From Amorphus sp040750475 (GTDB lineage Bacteria > Pseudomonadota > Alphaproteobacteria > Rhizobiales > Amorphaceae), in assembly GCF_040750475.1 (NCBI RefSeq), contig NZ_JABJVY010000003.1:62001-126000 (forward strand): a stretch of DNA of 64,000 bases, given 5' to 3'. This document shows, in pieces, positions 60,826-64,000 of this stretch. How positions within the stretch are numbered: position 1 is the stretch's first letter; each line of letters begins with the position of its first letter. The notes below the pieces were generated by a model. The model did not search any database, was not told the origin of the DNA, and saw only the letters and a list, made by a program, of their open reading frames with translations. A program made the translations under genes and the position numbers.

Positions 60826-60946
60826 TTGAAACAAGAACTCAGGCCCGCTCCGCGCATCCGAGAAAAGCAGAACGGGTTGAGGTTATGACCCTAGAGCCTG
60901 TCAGCGTTTCACGGAAACACCGATCGGTTCTAACCCTTTGTTTTGA

Positions 60947-60993
60947 CGCATGTCCGGATGGCCAACCGGTTTCCACTTGGCCTGGACATGCTC
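60947..60993 (-). repeat. REP-like hairpin element, copy C (inverted)
   Basis: Read on the minus strand it runs from GAGCATGTCC through AAGTGGAAACCGG to ATCCGGACATGCG. The outer arms GCATGTCC and GGACATGC pair perfectly but differ from copy B in two base pairs, each changed on both sides. It lies 26 bases beyond the autotransporter stop. The palindrome-like AGGTTATGACCCT at 60880 lies between the two copies. Confidence 0.75.
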
Positions 60994-61019
60994 TAGCGAT
61001 CTTTCGCGCCAACGATCGC

Positions 61020-64000
61020 TTAGAACTCGAAGCCGAAGCGCAGGGATCCGGTGCCGGACTGATATTCGTCGCCGAGCTTCAGGCCGAGTTCGAGCCGGGC
61101 TTGGAGACGATCGGCCCGTGTGAGTTGCACCCCGAGATCGAACTGGCCGAGCAAGTTGGGCACATCGCTCTCAATTTCGAACGTTCCCGCGCTTGCCGGT
61201 GCGCCCTTCAGGCTCGCTTCGGTGGTCCAGGTGTCATTGGTCATCGCGACCACACCGGCGCCGGCATAGGGCCGGACCACCCATTCCTGCCCGAGATCGA
61301 ACCGTCCACCGACCTCCAGATAAGGCGCGAACGCGACGGTGGTCTCGTTCTGGGCACGCACATCCATGGTGACGCCCGTCGGGCCGCTCTCCCCGTAAGA
61401 GGGAACGTGGGCGTACAGCAGATCCACATCTGCGCGCGGGCGCAGATACCAGTTCGCGAACGGCACCTCGTACTGGACCCGGGCGCGGGCGCCCGCCGTC
61501 AGGACATTGCTGCTGCTCGTCACGAGTTGGCTCGGGCCGTAGATGCTCACCCGACGGTGGTTGTCGTACCAGCCATAGCCGAGGTTGCCGCCCAGGCCGA
61601 AATACCAGGCTTCCCGCACCCGCTTCACCGCCAGCGAGGCGTCGAAGCGCTGACCGTCGCTCCCGGCGCCGAGGCCGTCGGCATCCGCCGACGTGGTCGA
61701 GTAGGCCGCACTACCACCGACGAACCAGTCCGGCGCCACCTCCCCCTGACCGCCCGCCCGCAGGGTGAAGACGTCCTCCTTATAGCCTGGAGTGCCGGTG
61801 GAGGTGCCGTGGCGGGTCAGCCCGCCTTCGGCCTTGCCCCAGATGCAGGACGTTTCGCCGAGGAGCGTGTCGTCGCCCACGAACACCGGACAGGAGAACG
61901 CGCCGTCGAGACCGATCCGGGTGGCGAGCGCCTGATCGTTGGCGTGGACGGACAGCGTTTCTCCGGAGATGTCGTCGAGGGCGGCGGCGTAGTCCGTCCC
62001 CGTATAGAGGTCGGAGAGCGCGCCATAGAGCGGCGCCAAGCTGTCGGAGCCGCTGGCGTCCCAGGTCCGCTGCAGATAGGCCGCCAGCGAGGCCTCGTTG
62101 GTCGTCAGCGCGGCCCCAGATGGGGTGAAATCGGCATTCGGCGAGATCGTAAGGTTAGTCGCGCCAAACGTGGCCGACCAGTCGAACAGCAGCGAGGCGG
62201 CAACGCCCGTGAAGCCTTCGTCGATGAGAGACCCCGCCTCAAGCACGGTGTAACTGCCCGGCAGCAGGTTGGAGGACAACGTCTTGATGCCCCCGCCGAC
62301 ATCCGCTTCGCCGGCGACCTGAAGCAAGTCCGCAGTTTGAGGTCCGAGCGCATTGATGTCGACGGTGAGGATGCCGGCACCGGTCTGCTCGAAGTCGCCG
62401 CCGAACGCAGAGGTTGCGACGTTGCGATCGCCGCCGACGGACAGCGTGCCGGCGTTGATCACGGCGCCGACGTCGATCACGGGACCGCTGGCGAAGAAGC
62501 CGGTGTTGCTGAGTGTGTTGTTCGCGAAGCCGGTGTTGGGGCTCGAGCCTTCGTAGAGACCGATGCTGCCGATCAAGTCACCCTGGTTGGTGACCGCGAC
62601 CCAGGAGGCCAGGGCCAGGATCGCCATTCCGGAAACTCCATCGGCGGTCGAGACCGAACCGCCTGCCTCGATGGTGATCTGGTTGGCCGGGGTTCCCGTG
62701 TCGACGTTGGCGGAGGTGAGGCCGCCCGAAACGAGAATGCCCGCGGCACTCGAGCCGACGCCGCCCTGGACAGTGCCGGAGACATCGATCGTGATCTGGC
62801 TCTGCTGCTCGATCGTACCGATGCTCTGCGCCAAGATGCCGACCGCGCCGCTTCCGCTCGCGGAAATCGTGCCGCCGGTCTGGGTGACGGTGATCGTCCC
62901 ACCCACGCCGTACGCCGTGCTTTGGGTCGATCCGAGATCGCCGCCGAGCACCGTGAACCCGTTGACGCTGAGGCCGCCGCTGTTGCCCGCAGCACTGGTC
63001 TGAACGACCAGACCATGGGCATTGGTGCCCGAGGTGGCGATGTTGCCGGCAAGATTGACAGTGATGTCACCGCCAGAGGCATTCCAATCGTCGACCACCG
63101 GCAGGACGTTCACTCCTTCAAAGCTCAAGGACAAGGATGGGTCGCCGAAGAAGCCGCCGCCTGCCCCGATCGACTGGGCAAAAATGCCCCACGCCCCATC
63201 GCCGTAGGTTGTCACCGAAGCGCTCTCGCCGAGGGTCAGAGCGATCGCACCCCCGTTGCCGGTCTCCGATACGCTTTCGAACGACACGTCGGAGATATTG
63301 TCGTTCGAGCCGACGGCGAGCCCACCGCCCCCGCCTATCGACTGGGCGACGATACCCATCGCACGCGCGCCGCCGGTGACGATGCGACCGGCGCTTTTGT
63401 CGATCGTGACGGTATTGCCAGCCCCATAGATTCCCGAGCTGCCCTTGAACTCGATGCCGATATCGAGACTTACGGTCGCCGCTGAGAAGGATTCAGAGGT
63501 TCCAGAAAGACTGGTGTTCAGACACTGGCTGGCCTTGACGCCAAGGTTCGAATATTGCGGCGAGGAATTGGTGCACCCCGCACCGGCTACGCCGCCGCCA
63601 CCGCCGATGGACTGGGCAAAAATGCCATACGCATCGTCGCCGACCGCGGTGATCTGGCCGGACTCGCTCACGGTGACCGCACCGCCGGAGTTGCCGTCGC
63701 CTCCGGCCGCCGAATAGCCGGCTCCGATACCCAGCGTGCCGGAAACACCTGGCGTCCCGTCACCGCCAACACCGCCGCCACCGCCAACCGACTGCGCCAG
63801 GATCGCATGCGCCCCGTAGCCGGCGGTGGTGATCGCCCCGGAGTTGGTGACCTGAACGGTCCCGCCAGTACTGCCGGCACCTGCGACGCCCCCGACGCTG
63901 ACATTCGCACCCAACGACATGCTGAACGAGCCGCTCGTCGCGGCCGCGATATGGCTGCCGACGGCGTTAAAGTCGGAGTTGATCTTGGCCCACGTCGACG
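61020..64000 (-). CDS. Autotransporter adhesin, partial (N-terminus beyond window)
   Basis: The frame is open from the window edge to a stop at 61020, giving 993 residues of a larger protein. The passenger (to about residue 600) contains at least six degenerate repeats ending in AQSIGGGGG-like stretches, typical of rhizobial autotransporter adhesins. The last 280-300 residues form the type V beta-barrel (SCIWGKAEGGLTRHG, GGSAAYSTTSADADG), ending in FGFEF with the terminal phenylalanine needed for outer-membrane insertion. It should be exposed on the cell surface. The signal peptide and the rest of the passenger are outside the window. Confidence 0.93.
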   Translation of the reverse strand, partial: STWAKINSDFNAVGSHIAAATSGSFSMSLGANVSVGGVAGAGSTGGTVQVTNSGAITTAGYGAHAILAQSVGGGGGVGGDGTPGVSGTLGIGAGYSAAGGDGNSGGAVTVSESGQITAVGDDAYGIFAQSIGGGGGVAGAGCTNSSPQYSNLGVKASQCLNTSLSGTSESFSAATVSLDIGIEFKGSSGIYGAGNTVTIDKSAGRIVTGGARAMGIVAQSIGGGGGLAVGSNDNISDVSFESVSETGNGGAIALTLGESASVTTYGDGAWGIFAQSIGAGGGFFGDPSLSLSFEGVNVLPVVDDWNASGGDITVNLAGNIATSGTNAHGLVVQTSAAGNSGGLSVNGFTVLGGDLGSTQSTAYGVGGTITVTQTGGTISASGSGAVGILAQSIGTIEQQSQITIDVSGTVQGGVGSSAAGILVSGGLTSANVDTGTPANQITIEAGGSVSTADGVSGMAILALASWVAVTNQGDLIGSIGLYEGSSPNTGFANNTLSNTGFFASGPVIDVGAVINAGTLSVGGDRNVATSAFGGDFEQTGAGILTVDINALGPQTADLLQVAGEADVGGGIKTLSSNLLPGSYTVLEAGSLIDEGFTGVAASLLFDWSATFGATNLTISPNADFTPSGAALTTNEASLAAYLQRTWDASGSDSLAPLYGALSDLYTGTDYAAALDDISGETLSVHANDQALATRIGLDGAFSCPVFVGDDTLLGETSCIWGKAEGGLTRHGTSTGTPGYKEDVFTLRAGGQGEVAPDWFVGGSAAYSTTSADADGLGAGSDGQRFDASLAVKRVREAWYFGLGGNLGYGWYDNHRRVSIYGPSQLVTSSSNVLTAGARARVQYEVPFANWYLRPRADVDLLYAHVPSYGESGPTGVTMDVRAQNETTVAFAPYLEVGGRFDLGQEWVVRPYAGAGVVAMTNDTWTTEASLKGAPASAGTFEIESDVPNLLGQFDLGVQLTRADRLQARLELGLKLGDEYQSGTGSLRFGFEF

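Noticed and set aside
60885..63485. 866-codon plus-strand open frame opposite the autotransporter
   Set aside because: The minus strand encodes a complete beta-barrel ending in Phe and typical passenger repeats; the plus-strand frame is Arg/Gly-rich and starts inside the REP region.
62500..63900. Repeated GC-rich units resembling a tandem-repeat or CRISPR-like array
   Set aside because: They are degenerate in-frame protein repeats of the autotransporter passenger, not regularly spaced identical DNA repeats with unique spacers.

Overview
The window looks like a chromosomal segment of a GC-rich alphaproteobacterium, most probably of the order Hyphomicrobiales (Rhizobiales). Support comes from the strong G/C bias at third codon positions, a ribbon-helix-helix protein of the type common in that group, three copies of a REP-like hairpin of the rhizobial type, and an autotransporter with repeated AQSIGGGGG-like units. 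It holds about 50 genes, nearly all for uptake and catabolism of small organic compounds. I saw no rRNA, tRNA, insertion sequence or CRISPR array.

Layout. (1) 1-9.9 kb: a soluble diiron (propane-type) monooxygenase operon leaving the window on the minus strand (hydroxylase large subunit prmA, reductase prmB). It is preceded by a near-consensus sigma-54 promoter and accompanied by an AcoR/MimR-type sigma-54 activator at 7.8-9.9 kb. Between them lies a plus-strand set of small unfamiliar genes (helical protein, coiled-coil protein, a 31-codon micro-ORF overlapping both neighbours by ATGA, a WD40-like propeller, a 68-residue protein), plus a glyoxalase and an RHH protein. (2) 10-21.3 kb: a minus-strand operon of ABC transporter, FMN alpha-hydroxyacid dehydrogenase, Rieske ferredoxin-like protein, small protein, amidohydrolase, ThDP enzyme and MFS transporter, with an aldehyde dehydrogenase divergent from it. 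The enzyme set repeats the chemistry of the mandelate pathway. (3) 21.4-33.8 kb: an eight-gene, tightly overlapping minus-strand operon of TAXI-TRAP transporter, two tandem molybdenum hydroxylase large subunits, class II aldolase-like protein, FAD subunit, 2Fe-2S subunit and a PuuE-like deacetylase/cyclic amidase. An XRE regulator with palindromic operator-like sites follows. (4) 33.8-41.7 kb: an amidase; an acyl-CoA ligase/thioesterase/quinone-oxidoreductase operon; and a plus-strand coxG-tcuA-tcuB set. (5) 42-53.8 kb: minus-strand genes for an isochorismatase-family amidase, a GMC oxidoreductase, a DctPQM TRAP transporter, a three-subunit biotin carboxylase/carboxyltransferase, an SDR, a citryl-CoA lyase-like protein and a CaiB CoA transferase. 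(6) 54-60.7 kb: a glucan-processing locus (GH3, SbmA/BclA-like ABC protein, PF10091 glycosidase, GH15). (7) 61-64 kb: the C-terminal part of a large autotransporter adhesin, running off the window edge.

How the parts may work together. Each catabolic block carries its own transporter of a different class (ABC, TAXI-TRAP, DctPQM), which suggests separate substrates. Blocks 3-5 together hold a ring-hydroxylating molybdoenzyme, a PuuE-like hydrolase, an amidase and an isochorismatase-type amidase, which would suit breakdown of an N-containing (possibly heterocyclic) compound; this is inference from families only. The most unusual single gene is the ABC protein at 56.2-58.1 kb. Its fused ATPase domain has lost the Walker A lysine, the catalytic glutamate, the signature motif and the switch histidine, although the fold-defining framework is still readable.
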